DNA from: Streptococcus thalassemiae
GTDB taxonomy: Bacteria > Bacillota > Bacilli > Lactobacillales > Streptococcaceae
Assembly: GCF_903645285.1 (NCBI RefSeq)
Contig: NZ_CAHJXN010000002.1
Coordinates: forward strand, 1-64,000
DNA length: 64,000 nucleotides
Direction of reading: 5' to 3'
Shown one piece after another: positions 10,706 to 19,336 of this stretch. The notes below the pieces were generated by a model, which was given only the letters and a program-made list of their open reading frames with translations, was not told the DNA's origin and ran no database searches. The position numbers and the translations under genes were made by a program. Position 1 is the first letter of the stretch; every line of letters starts with the position of its first letter.

Positions 10706-10857
10706 TATACTCAATGAAAATCAAAGAGCAAACTAGGAAACTAGCCGCAGGTTGCTCAAAACACTGTTTTGAGGTTGCAGATAAGACTGACGAAGTCAGT
10801 CACATATATACGGCAAGGCGACGTTGACGTGGTTTGAAGAGATTTTCGAAGAGTATT
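10706..10857 (-). repeat. BOX element 1 (boxA-boxB-boxC)
   Basis: Full BOX element reading A-B-C on the minus strand. The plus strand carries nearly the whole BOX-A1R typing-primer sequence (CGGCAAGGCGACGTTGACG), and the ends are TACTC/GAGTA. boxB is the internal segment with the CTCAAAACACTGTTTTGAG palindrome. It abuts the promoter region of the Rpn gene. Confidence 0.9.
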
Positions 10858-11437
10858 AAATCTAGGTTTACTAGATTCACTGCTACTATCTATTTATTCG
10901 GAAAAGAAAGGAGAAAGTTAAAAATTTTTAGACTTCACAGGTTGAAATTTACATAAAAAAGCAGCTGATTCTTTTTTGATTCTACCATATTTCTAGCGAT
11001 TACTACTATAAATAGGATACATTCCAGTTTCTAGTAGAAAAGGACTCTGAAAAGCAAACAAAACCCAGTATTAGGAAAAGTTAAATCTTATCTGAAAATG
11101 ACTAGCTCTCAAGCTATAGTTTTGTGTCTAGATATAAGTATCACTAGGAAAAACTCCATAACTAAACACACCAAAATTGGATGTTCCCACTATGAAAGAC
11201 CTCTTCAAACTACGTCAACTTTGCTTTACCTAGAGCTTCAAAAGGACGTTTTGAATCATCTGCTGGTAGATTTATTCATTGATTTTTAATCTTCTAATAC
11301 TAAACAAAAATCAAACAACTATAGTAAAATAACATAAAATTTACATAAATAGATTTGGAGAATCAAAGCAACTTCTAAGAATGTTTTAGCAGTCACAGTG
11401 TACTTTCCCAGCATCAATCCACTATAACTCTGCACAT
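10858..11437. other. gene-free stretch with a degenerate boxA-like fragment
   Basis: No convincing gene, RBS or codon pattern is seen on either strand. At about 11199-11231 there is a weak match to boxA (CTCTTCAAACTACGTCAACTTTGC), suggesting an old decayed BOX. The rest is AT-rich and unassigned. Confidence 0.4.
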
Positions 11438-11470
11438 AAAAATGGAGAAGATGGCAATCCTCTTCTCCAA
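11438..11470 (-). terminator. terminator of the pnp-cysS operon
   Basis: Minus-strand hairpin GGAGAAGA-loop-TCTTCTCC followed by ATTTTT, just after the last gene of the operon. Good rho-independent terminator. Confidence 0.8.
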
Positions 11471-11482
11471 ATATTAACTTCT

Positions 11483-12364
11483 TTACAAACCAACTATAGT
11501 TGACAAAGAACCTAAAATCAATTGATAACACAGGGTCAGGTCGGTCAACTCTTTCAACTGAAGCCCTGTCAACTCTTCCCATTTATCAATCTTGTATTGG
11601 AGAGAATTGCGGTGCAGATAGAGTTGCTGGGCTGTTTTAGTGAGAACAGCACTATTTTCCCAAAGAGAGAGGATGATTTCCTGAATCTGATCTTGATCCA
11701 AAATCATCTGGTGTAGACATTCCTTGATTACTCTCAAGTCCACGAGTCTTTCTCCCATACTCCAAAGATAGAGCTGAGAAAAAGTATGAACACCTTGGTG
11801 ACCCTGACGCCACCAAATCTTAAACAAATCCCGCTCCGCTTTGATTAAGTCCGATAGGGCTTGATTCCCCGTCTGAGACCAAACCTGGCCTAACATAATA
11901 GAGAGACGCAGTCCAAAGTCATACTCAACCGCTTCAATCGTATCAGATAAGATTGAACGTACAGAGGAGTACTTATCTTGTTGCAACACGAAAACATAAT
12001 CCTGAGCTCCGACCTGAAGCACTGTCTGACAGTTAGGAAAAAGAATCCGCATCATATCTAGCCAAGAAGCTAGATTTTCCTGCTGAAAATAGGAAAGATG
12101 ACAATAAACCAACTGAATCTTTTTAAAAGTTTGTGGTGCCTGACCCTTGCCCTCAATCAGATAGGAATACCAAGGATTGAGCGAACGAGCCTGCTCCTGC
12201 TGGGTCAAAAGGGCAACCAACTGCTTTTCACGCTCACTGAGCCCAGCTTTCTCCAGCAAAAGCCACTGCTGAGAAGCTAAAGGAAGAGTTAAGTAACCCT
12301 CTTTCTCTACTGGTTGGTCTGAAATCTGAGCCTCAGGAAACCAGTCTTGTAGTTCTTTTGCCAT
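11483..12364 (-). CDS. PucR/CdaR-type helix-turn-helix regulator
   Basis: About 293 residues. The C-terminal 60 residues match the PucR-family HTH (AQQLYLHRNSLQYKIDKWEELTGL), with the LHRN..Y.I core typical of this fold. The N-terminal two thirds is leucine-rich with no domain I can name. Its DNA targets are unknown. It is the last gene of the operon, 4-7 nt after mrnC. Two ATGs lie in tandem; the second (12364) is better spaced from GGATAGGA. Pneumococcus has a gene of this type at the same place, so it is probably core genome rather than acquired. Confidence 0.7.
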   Translation of the reverse strand: MAKELQDWFPEAQISDQPVEKEGYLTLPLASQQWLLLEKAGLSEREKQLVALLTQQEQARSLNPWYSYLIEGKGQAPQTFKKIQLVYCHLSYFQQENLASWLDMMRILFPNCQTVLQVGAQDYVFVLQQDKYSSVRSILSDTIEAVEYDFGLRLSIMLGQVWSQTGNQALSDLIKAERDLFKIWWRQGHQGVHTFSQLYLWSMGERLVDLRVIKECLHQMILDQDQIQEIILSLWENSAVLTKTAQQLYLHRNSLQYKIDKWEELTGLQLKELTDLTLCYQLILGSLSTIVGL

Positions 12365-12370
12365 CATGTC

Positions 12371-12757
12371 CTATCCCTCCACTTTTTGGATGCACCACGA
12401 AATCAAGCTCTCAAGACGTTCCAAATTTTCAGTCATATGGAGATAACCCATGACTGCTTCAAAACCTGTGGACATACGATAAGTCACCACATCGGCATTT
12501 TTAGCCTTGGTGTGACTATTGGTATTACGACCACGTTTATAGATTTCTTCTTCTTTTTCCGTTAGGACCTGCTCCTCTAACATGAGGGAAATCAGGCGAG
12601 CCTGAGCTTTGGCTGAGACATACTTGGTCGCCTCTTGGTGAAGTTTATTGGGCTTGGTCATACCTTTGAGGATAAGGTGACGACGAATATACATGGAATA
12701 CACCGCGTCCCCCTCAAAAGCTAACGCAATCCCGTTAATGAGATTGACATCAATCAC
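12371..12757 (-). CDS. mrnC: Mini-ribonuclease 3 (Mini-III)
   Basis: 128-residue RNase III-like protein lacking the double-stranded RNA-binding domain, as expected for Mini-III, which matures 23S rRNA ends in Firmicutes. Visible signature: residues 10-22 ALAFEGDAVYSMY (RNase III signature region with the catalytic E and D), then KGRNTNSHTKAKN and STGFEAVMGYLH with the second acidic site. The start overlaps the 3' end of cysS by 8 nt, so translation is probably coupled. The cysS-mrnC order is conserved in Bacilli, which supports the call. Confidence 0.93.
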   Translation of the reverse strand: MIDVNLINGIALAFEGDAVYSMYIRRHLILKGMTKPNKLHQEATKYVSAKAQARLISLMLEEQVLTEKEEEIYKRGRNTNSHTKAKNADVVTYRMSTGFEAVMGYLHMTENLERLESLISWCIQKVEG

Positions 12758-14093
12758 GAGTCCACCTCACTCCATCCTTGGTGTCAAGGAGCTTAATCCC
12801 TTGAGCAGCCAATTGGTCACGGATCTGGTCCGCTGTCGCAAAGTCACGATTGGCACGCGCTTCTTGGCGTTTTTGGATCAAGTCTTCAATCTCTGCATCC
12901 AAAACTTCCTCAATAAAAACAATTCCAAAGACATCTAACATAGCCGCAAGAGCTTGCTTAACACTTGCATCATAGTTCCCTGAGTTGATCCATTTGGCCA
13001 TTTCAAAGACTACTGTAATACCGTTGGCAGAGTTGAAATCCTCATCCATAGCTGCTACAAACTTATCTTTAAAAGCTTGCAAGTCTTGGGCATCCACGTT
13101 TCCTGTAAATGGTTGTTCGTAAGTGTTCTTTAGATACTTGAGATTAGTTTCTGCATCACGCACTGCCTTTTCCGTAAAGTTGATAGGCTTACGGTAATGC
13201 TGAGTCGCAAAGAAGAAACGAAGCACTTGGCCATCAAGAGTTTTAAGGGCATCGTGCACTGTGATAAAGTTACCCAAGGACTTGGACATCTTGACATTAT
13301 CGATATTGACAAAGCCATTGTGCATCCAGTAGTTGGCAAAGGTCTTGCCTGTTTTTGCTTCTGACTGGGCAATTTCATTGGTATGGTGTGGAAACTCTAG
13401 GTCGGCTCCACCACCGTGGATATCAATGGTATCTCCCAAAATCTCTGTTGACATGACTGAACATTCGATATGCCAACCCGGACGACCAGGTCCCCAAGGA
13501 CTGTCCCAAGAAATCTCGCCTGATTTGGCAGATTTCCATAGTGCAAAGTCTACAGGATTTTCCTTGCGAGCCGTTTCTTCATCAGTACGACCTGATGCAC
13601 CTAGCTCCAAATCTTCCAAGGTTTTGTTAGCCAATTTGGCATAGTTGTGAGATTTTTCCACACGGAAGTAAACATCCCCTTGACTCTCGTAAGCATAACC
13701 TTTTTCAATCAAGTCAGCGACAAAACGAATGATATCATCCATAAACTCCACCACACGCGGATGGCGAGTCGCAGGTTTGACGCCCAAGGCCGTCACATCC
13801 TCACGAAAGGCAGCGATGTACTTGTCCGCAACCTCCTGAGGCGTGATACCTTCTTCCTTGGCACGGTTGATAATCTTATCATCCACATCCGTAAAATTGG
13901 AAATATAGGCAACGTCATAACCACGATATTCAAAGTAGCGACGAATGGTATCAAAAGCCACCGTCGAACGGGCATTCCCCACGTGAATATAGTTGTACAC
14001 CGTTGGCCCACAAACATACATCTTAACCTTACCATCCTCAATCGGGACAAACTCTCCCAAATCACGAGACATGGTATCGTAAATTTTAATCAT
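12750..14093 (-). CDS. cysS: cysteinyl-tRNA synthetase
   Basis: 447-residue class I aminoacyl-tRNA synthetase charging tRNA-Cys. HIGH-type motif CGPTVYNYIHVGNARS near residues 27-42 includes one zinc-binding Cys. The other zinc ligands lie in IECSVMS and the GGADLEFPHHTNEIAQSE stretch. KMSKSLGNF (about residue 267) is the second active-site motif. The ATG at 14093 gives MIKIYDTMSRD and the usual family length; an upstream TTG would add 10 residues of no family similarity. It lies in one operon with cysE, fitting shared cysteine use. No T-box is seen in front of it. Confidence 0.96.
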   Translation of the reverse strand: MIKIYDTMSRDLGEFVPIEDGKVKMYVCGPTVYNYIHVGNARSTVAFDTIRRYFEYRGYDVAYISNFTDVDDKIINRAKEEGITPQEVADKYIAAFREDVTALGVKPATRHPRVVEFMDDIIRFVADLIEKGYAYESQGDVYFRVEKSHNYAKLANKTLEDLELGASGRTDEETARKENPVDFALWKSAKSGEISWDSPWGPGRPGWHIECSVMSTEILGDTIDIHGGGADLEFPHHTNEIAQSEAKTGKTFANYWMHNGFVNIDNVKMSKSLGNFITVHDALKTLDGQVLRFFFATQHYRKPINFTEKAVRDAETNLKYLKNTYEQPFTGNVDAQDLQAFKDKFVAAMDEDFNSANGITVVFEMAKWINSGNYDASVKQALAAMLDVFGIVFIEEVLDAEIEDLIQKRQEARANRDFATADQIRDQLAAQGIKLLDTKDGVRWTRD

Positions 14094-14175
14094 AAAATAA
14101 TAGTCAGGAAAACTAAAATCCAAGGACAGTTAATTTCATCACTAAGAGTTCAATTGAATTTCAGTCCGAATGTCT

Positions 14176-15060
14176 CTACACTTCGGAATCCCTTGCTCCT
14201 TTCTCATTCAGATAAACCACCTGAGTCTGTTTGACAAAGCCAATTTTTTCATACAAACACTTGGCACCTACATTGCTGTCCTCTACTGCAATCTGAAATT
14301 CCTTGTCATTTTGCTCAATTAGTTGGTTGACAAGTGATTTTGCTAAGTAGCTTCCATAGCCTTTTCCACGTTCAGGTTCCGATATTGCTAAACCATAGAA
14401 GTAATTCGTATTAGTCGATAAATCTACCGTGCAAGTCCCAATAACCTGACCATCTTTTAATAAAATATACAAGCGGCTTTCTGGATCCTTCAGAGCTTCA
14501 GCGACATATCTATCCACAATCTCTCTAGACTCATGTTCCTCTGAGAATGCCTGAAATTTTAATTGACTAATTTGATCCTGATACGAACTATCTGCTAACA
14601 AAACTTCAAGATTGGAAACAGTTGCTAACGGATAAGGTTTGCTATCCTTACCTAACCAGGTTTCTGTATCCTCGTCTTCGATCAATCCCCAGTTGATGAC
14701 AAAATCAGGATAACGGTCTAGAAAAACACGCTCTGTCTGAAAAGTGACTGAACTAATAGAAAAAGAAACTGTTTCTCTCTCAAAACTAGTAAACAATGCA
14801 CGCGCAATCCCCTGATGGCGATGACCTGGATGAACCAGTATCGTCACTTCCACATCTTGATCATCTGCATAGACAGTTAAGAGACCAACAAGTTCGCCTT
14901 TTTCATAATAAAGGAAAAAGGCGGGCATGTTTGGGTCAAAATTAAGCATGTTAGAGAGATAGGGATCACGATAGGTACCGTCATAGTTTTGGCAACAGTT
15001 AATTAGTTTTTTCGCCTCAGATAGCTCCTCTTGGCTTAACTTGTTTCTTGCTTGAATCAT
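14176..15060 (-). CDS. tandem GNAT acetyltransferase
   Basis: 294 residues with two GNAT folds. The first (about 40-115) has the acetyl-CoA loop VHPGHRHQGIARALF. The second (about 160-285) has ISEPERGKGYGSYLAKSL and ends DSNVGAKCLYEKIGF, a typical GNAT C-terminal motif. Substrate unknown. It sits 11 nt after cysE and 82 nt before cysS, so it is in the operon. The ATG at 15060 overlaps no other gene. Double GNAT proteins are common; I make no functional claim beyond N- or O-acetyl transfer. Confidence 0.85.
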   Translation of the reverse strand: MIQARNKLSQEELSEAKKLINCCQNYDGTYRDPYLSNMLNFDPNMPAFFLYYEKGELVGLLTVYADDQDVEVTILVHPGHRHQGIARALFTSFERETVSFSISSVTFQTERVFLDRYPDFVINWGLIEDEDTETWLGKDSKPYPLATVSNLEVLLADSSYQDQISQLKFQAFSEEHESREIVDRYVAEALKDPESRLYILLKDGQVIGTCTVDLSTNTNYFYGLAISEPERGKGYGSYLAKSLVNQLIEQNDKEFQIAVEDSNVGAKCLYEKIGFVKQTQVVYLNEKGARDSEV

Positions 15061-15071
15061 ATAGGTACCCT

Positions 15072-15689
15072 CTACAAACCAGACGATCTGTGACTGGCTT
15101 CTTTAGCCTGCTCGAGTTTATTGACATAGTACTCTCGTTTTTCTTCAACTTCGTGAATGACCGGCTCATCCTTTTTACCATGAAGGCGGACAATCTTGGC
15201 CGGAATACCAACAACCGTCACATCACTAGGCACGTCTGCCACAACAACTGCTGCTGCACCAACCTTAGCATTTTCACCAATTTCCACAGGTCCAATGACT
15301 TGGGCATGAGCGGATATAAGCGCTCCTTTGCGAACGGTAGGATGGCGTTTGCCACAGTCTTTCCCTGTTCCACCAAGAGTCACCCCGTGGTAAAGCATAA
15401 CACCTTTTTCAACAATAGCAGTCTCTCCGATAACCAGGCCTGAACCATGGTCAATAAAGACTCCAGAGTCGATTTGGGCACCTGGATGAATCTCAATCTG
15501 AGTCCAAAAGCGCCAAAACTGACTGTGCATACGAGCCAAGAGTTTGAAGCCATGCTTCCAGAGAAAATGCGAGAGACGGTGGGCCGCCAAGGCCTTGACA
15601 CCTGGATAAGTCAGCAAAACCTCCAAAGTGGTGCGGGCCGCTGGATCATTTTCTTTTACGATATCAATGGTTTCGCGCCACCATCCCAT
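15072..15689 (-). CDS. cysE: serine O-acetyltransferase
   Basis: 205-residue enzyme that makes O-acetylserine from serine and acetyl-CoA, the first step of cysteine synthesis. N-terminal helical region with DPAARTTLEVLLTYPG and HRLSHFLW, then left-handed beta-helix hexapeptide repeats (IHPGAQIDSGVFIDHGSGLVIGET, with the catalytic Asp-His). GVTLGGTGKDCGKRHP is the CysE active-site loop. It is shorter than E. coli CysE, as usual in Gram-positives. Starts 15 nt after pnp with RBS AGGAGAAA. Confidence 0.95.
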   Translation of the reverse strand: MGWWRETIDIVKENDPAARTTLEVLLTYPGVKALAAHRLSHFLWKHGFKLLARMHSQFWRFWTQIEIHPGAQIDSGVFIDHGSGLVIGETAIVEKGVMLYHGVTLGGTGKDCGKRHPTVRKGALISAHAQVIGPVEIGENAKVGAAAVVVADVPSDVTVVGIPAKIVRLHGKKDEPVIHEVEEKREYYVNKLEQAKEASHRSSGL

Positions 15690-15704
15690 ACATTTCTCCT
15701 TTTC

Positions 15705-17918
15705 TTATTCTGAATCTTTTGGTGTTTCTGTAAATTCTTTCTTAGGTTTGTGATCCCTGTGATGACGTGGGCGGTAAGGTCTCTCAGACTTTTCGCCTTT
15801 TTCATCACGTTCAGGTTTTGGAGGACGAGGAAGAAGGGCTTTCATAGAAGCATCCACACGTCCTTTTTCATCAATCTTGATAACCTTAACATCAACTTCG
15901 TCTCCGATGGCTACCAAGTCTTCGACATTATTGGTACGCGTCCAAGCCATCTCAGAGATATGAACAAGGGCATCTGTCTTATCAAAAAGGTTAACAAAGG
16001 CACCAAATTTCTCGATACGAACGACTTTAGCACGGTAAACTTCGTCCACCTTAGCTTCACGAACCAGACCAGCAATAATTTCTTTGGCACGGTTAATAGC
16101 ATCTTGGTCGCTAGAGTAGATAGACACATTTCCTTCTTCATCGATATCAATCTTAACGCCTGTTTCAGCGATAATCTTGTCGATAGTTTCTCCACCTTTA
16201 CCGATGACAATCTTAATCTTGTCCACATCAATTTTAATGGTATCAATTTTCGGAGCAGTTGGAGCCAATTCTGGACGAACTTCTGGAATGGTTGCTTCAA
16301 TCACATCAAGGATTTCAAAACGCGCTTTCTTGGCTTGGGCAAGAGCCTCAGTCAAGATTTCTGCAGTAATCCCTTGGATCTTGATATCCATTTGAAGGGC
16401 TGTAATCCCGTCACGGGTACCTGCAACCTTAAAGTCCATATCTCCAAAGTGGTCTTCCAAACCTTGGATATCTGTCAAGACTGTGTAGTTATTTCCATCT
16501 GAGATAAGTCCCATAGCAATCCCTGCTACTGGCGCCTTGATTGGCACACCACCAGCCATAAGGGCAAGCGTTCCAGCACAGATAGAAGCCTGAGATGAAG
16601 AACCATTTGATTCCAAGACCTCAGCTACCAAGCGGATAGCATATGGGAATTCTTCCAAACTTGGCAAGACTTGAGCAAGAGCACGCTCACCAAGAGCACC
16701 GTGACCGATTTCACGACGACCTGGCGCACCGTAACGACCAGTTTCCCCTACAGAGTATTGTGGGAAGTTATAGTGGTGCATAAAGCGTTTCTTGTACTCT
16801 GGATCCAAACCATCAATGATTTGAGTTTCTCCCATCGGAGCCAAGGTCAAGACTGAAAGAGCTTGAGTTTGGCCACGAGTGAAGAGACCAGAACCGTGTA
16901 CACGAGGAAGGAAGTCAACAACCGCATCCAAAGGACGGATTTCATCGACCTTACGACCATCAGGACGTACCTTATCTTCTGTGATCAAACGGCGCACTTC
17001 AGCGTGTTCCATTTGTTCCAAAATTTCAGCCACATCACGCATGATACGGTCAAATTCTTCGTGGTCTGCATATTTTTCTTCGTAAACAGCAGTTACTTGG
17101 TCTTTAACTGCTTGAGTAGCAGCTTCACGAGCCAATTTTTCTTCTACTTGAACCGCTTTTTGGAGGTCGCTGTTGTAGGCTGCGATAATTTCAGCTTGCA
17201 AGTCAGCGTCTACATGAAGCAATTCCACTTCTGCTTTTTCTTTACCGACTGCCGCAACGATTTCTTCTTGGAAGGCAATCAATTCTTTAACTGCTTCGTG
17301 CCCTTTAAGGAGAGCTTCCAACATGATTTCTTCTGACAATTCTTTAGCACCAGATTCTACCATGTTGATGGCGTGTTTGGTACCAGCTACTGTCAATTCA
17401 AGGAGAGATTGCTCTGCTTGTTCTTGCGTAGGGTTGATAATGATTTGACCATCTACATAGCCCACCTGTACCCCAGCAATTGGGCCGTCAAATGGAATAT
17501 CTGAAATAGACAATGCCAATGATGAACCAAACATAGCTGCCATAGGTGCAGATGCATTTTCATCGTAAGAAAGGACAGTGTTAATCACTTGCACTTCATT
17601 ACGGAAACCTTCCGCAAACATTGGACGGATTGGACGGTCAATCAAACGTGCTGTCAAAGTCGCATCCGTTGAAGGACGTCCTTCACGTTTCATAAAGCCA
17701 CCAGGAAACTTCCCAGCTGCATACATTTTTTCTTCGTAGTTGACTTGAAGAGGGAAGAAATCTCCAGTTGCCATTTTCTTAGACATCACGGCCGCAGTCA
17801 AGACAGTTGACTCACCGTAACGCACGACAACAGAGCCATTTGCCTGCTTAGCAACCTGACCAGTCTCTACAATTAACTCACGACCCGCAAAAGTCGTTTG
17901 AAACACTTGTTTTGTCAT
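15705..17918 (-). CDS. pnp: polyribonucleotide nucleotidyltransferase (PNPase)
   Basis: 737-residue 3'-to-5' phosphorolytic exoribonuclease. Two RNase PH domains (about 10-230 and 310-530) flank a helical linker. These are followed by a KH domain ([19 protein letters not shown], about 565) and an S1 domain ([22 protein letters not shown], about 635). A basic/proline-rich tail ([23 protein letters not shown]) ends the protein. I chose the ATG at 17918 (MTKQVFQ) with GGGG 6 nt upstream rather than the longer frame. First gene of the operon. A structured repeat sits in its 5' leader region. Confidence 0.97.
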   Translation of the reverse strand: MTKQVFQTTFAGRELIVETGQVAKQANGSVVVRYGESTVLTAAVMSKKMATGDFFPLQVNYEEKMYAAGKFPGGFMKREGRPSTDATLTARLIDRPIRPMFAEGFRNEVQVINTVLSYDENASAPMAAMFGSSLALSISDIPFDGPIAGVQVGYVDGQIIINPTQEQAEQSLLELTVAGTKHAINMVESGAKELSEEIMLEALLKGHEAVKELIAFQEEIVAAVGKEKAEVELLHVDADLQAEIIAAYNSDLQKAVQVEEKLAREAATQAVKDQVTAVYEEKYADHEEFDRIMRDVAEILEQMEHAEVRRLITEDKVRPDGRKVDEIRPLDAVVDFLPRVHGSGLFTRGQTQALSVLTLAPMGETQIIDGLDPEYKKRFMHHYNFPQYSVGETGRYGAPGRREIGHGALGERALAQVLPSLEEFPYAIRLVAEVLESNGSSSQASICAGTLALMAGGVPIKAPVAGIAMGLISDGNNYTVLTDIQGLEDHFGDMDFKVAGTRDGITALQMDIKIQGITAEILTEALAQAKKARFEILDVIEATIPEVRPELAPTAPKIDTIKIDVDKIKIVIGKGGETIDKIIAETGVKIDIDEEGNVSIYSSDQDAINRAKEIIAGLVREAKVDEVYRAKVVRIEKFGAFVNLFDKTDALVHISEMAWTRTNNVEDLVAIGDEVDVKVIKIDEKGRVDASMKALLPRPPKPERDEKGEKSERPYRPRHHRDHKPKKEFTETPKDSE

Positions 17919-17987
17919 TTTAATCCCCTTTGGATTGATGAAATTATACGCCTTGCCTACAAAGATCAAGATACTAAGCCGTTAAGC

Positions 17988-18080
17988 AACTCAAAGGAAA
18001 ATAGGAAATCGGACGACGGAGCGACCGCTCCTAGGCAGATTTATCTTTTTCCACAGAGTTGTAGGCGAGTTCAATTACTC
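17988..18080 (+). repeat. structured intergenic repeat, family A copy 1
   Basis: About 93 bp in the pnp leader region, related to 62283-62383 and 63262-63358. Outer helix AACTC/GAGTT with inner part GGAAAA/TTTTCC. Internal hairpin GGAGCGACCGCTCC, then a 3' hairpin GAGTTCAATTACTC. Conserved single-stranded blocks are AAAATAGG, CCTAG, AGATTT.TCTTTTT and TAGGCG. Drawn on the plus strand, but most helices fold on either strand. Confidence 0.7.
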
Positions 18081-18321
18081 AAGATATAAATCATTAGAAA
18101 GATTTGATACTAAAGCATCTAAACCTTTCACGCTAATCGCTATCAGGCGATTAGCTAAATGCTTTACTAACTCTCTCGTCAAATAATATCGATTTGACTC
18201 ACTCGTGTCGCTCCAACCACATTTGAAAAAACCTTTAAAACTTCAATACCCTCATCTTTGTATCAAGTACGTACAGAGTTTATTTTATCATATTTTTCTT
18301 AAAAAGTACGGTCTTTACCAT
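18081..18321. other. pnp upstream region, no gene seen
   Basis: Holds a hairpin (AATCGCTATCAGGCGATT) and an AT-rich stretch (18280-18300) that may contain the pnp promoter, but no clear -35/-10 pair. Nothing coding is supported. Confidence 0.4.
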
Positions 18322-18359
18322 TAAAAAGGAACCATTCCCCTCACCTGAGAAGAATGGTT
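18322..18359 (-). terminator. terminator of metE-metF
   Basis: Minus-strand stem AACCATTC...GAATGGTT followed by CCTTTTT, 10 nt after the metF stop. Confidence 0.8.
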
Positions 18360-18368
18360 TGCTTTTTA

Positions 18369-19235
18369 TTACCCTAAGGACTGATGATTAAACAAGGCAT
18401 GGGTTGCTTGGTGGATGTATTTTGCTGTTTCAGCATTGTTCATAGTGTAGAGATGCACACCTGCAACATCCTGAGTTACCAAGTCCACGATTTGGTCCAC
18501 TGCATAGGCAAGTCCTGCTGCTCTGAGCGACTCAGGGTCATGCTCATACTTGTCTAAGATGGCTTTAAATTTGCGTGGAAGGTGGATATTCTCACAAGTC
18601 TTCAAGAGGCGGAGAGCCTGATTTCGATTCAGAATTGGCATAATCCCTGCATGAATAGGAACATCAATCCCAGCCAAGATGCACTTGTCTTGGAAATCAT
18701 AGAAGCGCTCATTGTCAAAGAAAAGCTGAGTTACGAGACTCGAACAGCCTGAATCCACTTTCTTCTTAAGATTTTGAATATCTGAAATCTGATTTGGTGA
18801 ATCTGGATGACCTTCTGGATAACAAGCACCAACAATATCAAAGTGAGGGGCTTGTTCCTTGATGAACTCGATCAAGTCAGTTGCGTAGCGGAAATCCTTT
18901 TGTGGTTCCACATCTGGAATAACATCCCCACGAAGAGCCAAGATTTTCTGCACTCCAACCTTGTCCAAGTCTGCAATCGTTTCAGCCACCTTGTCCTTGG
19001 TCAGATAGATAGCTGGCAAGTGAGCAATAGTCGGAATCGCCAAATCATTTTGGATAAAGTCAGCCAAACGAACCGTCGTTTCCTTGATATTAAATTTATT
19101 ATTGCTGGCAGTTACACTGATAAAGTGGGGAGCCAACTCCTGCATATCTTGAAGAGCAGAAATAATGTTATCATTACCCACGGCTGGGTTTGGAGGGAAC
19201 ACTTCAAATGAGAGTGACGGTGTTTGGCGTGACAT
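18369..19235 (-). CDS. metF: methylenetetrahydrofolate reductase
   Basis: 288-residue FAD-dependent TIM-barrel enzyme that makes 5-methyl-THF, the methyl donor for methionine synthesis. Typical segments: SFEVFPP near the N-terminus (catalytic Glu), SVTASNN, ALRGDVIP, GACYPEGHPDS, QLFFDNERFYDF and PIHAGIMPI. The ATG at 19235 is 8 nt after AAAGGA; the ATG two codons earlier is too close to the RBS. It follows metE by about 100 nt and shares its terminator, so the pair is one methionine operon. Confidence 0.96.
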   Translation of the reverse strand: MSRQTPSLSFEVFPPNPAVGNDNIISALQDMQELAPHFISVTASNNKFNIKETTVRLADFIQNDLAIPTIAHLPAIYLTKDKVAETIADLDKVGVQKILALRGDVIPDVEPQKDFRYATDLIEFIKEQAPHFDIVGACYPEGHPDSPNQISDIQNLKKKVDSGCSSLVTQLFFDNERFYDFQDKCILAGIDVPIHAGIMPILNRNQALRLLKTCENIHLPRKFKAILDKYEHDPESLRAAGLAYAVDQIVDLVTQDVAGVHLYTMNNAETAKYIHQATHALFNHQSLG

Positions 19236-19336
19236 AGTCATTATCCTTTTCTAGTTGATTTTTTCGTTAGCTGGACTCCTAGAACCCAAGTGAAACAGGC
19301 AGATTGACCAAACAGCGCTTTTAGAGAAATCTTATC

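Noticed and set aside
9776..10714. Longer N-terminus of the Rpn protein from a TTG at 10714
   Set aside because: It would start inside the BOX element; the ATG at 10675 has a strong RBS.
10706..10857. RUP (107-bp) element
   Set aside because: The first impression was RUP, but the near-complete BOX-A1R primer sequence and the A-B-C and A-C forms show that these repeats are BOX elements.
11098..11289. 63-codon plus-strand gene
   Set aside because: No RBS and no protein-like composition; it overlaps a degenerate BOX fragment.
14094..14175. T-box in front of cysS
   Set aside because: No GGTACC-type T-box bulge or terminator in the 82 bp; cysS is inside the pnp operon.
18100..18270. Short coding remnant (EGIEVLKVFSNVVGATRVSQIDII) upstream of pnp
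   Set aside because: Several stops follow and there is no start or RBS; more likely leader sequence with chance similarity.
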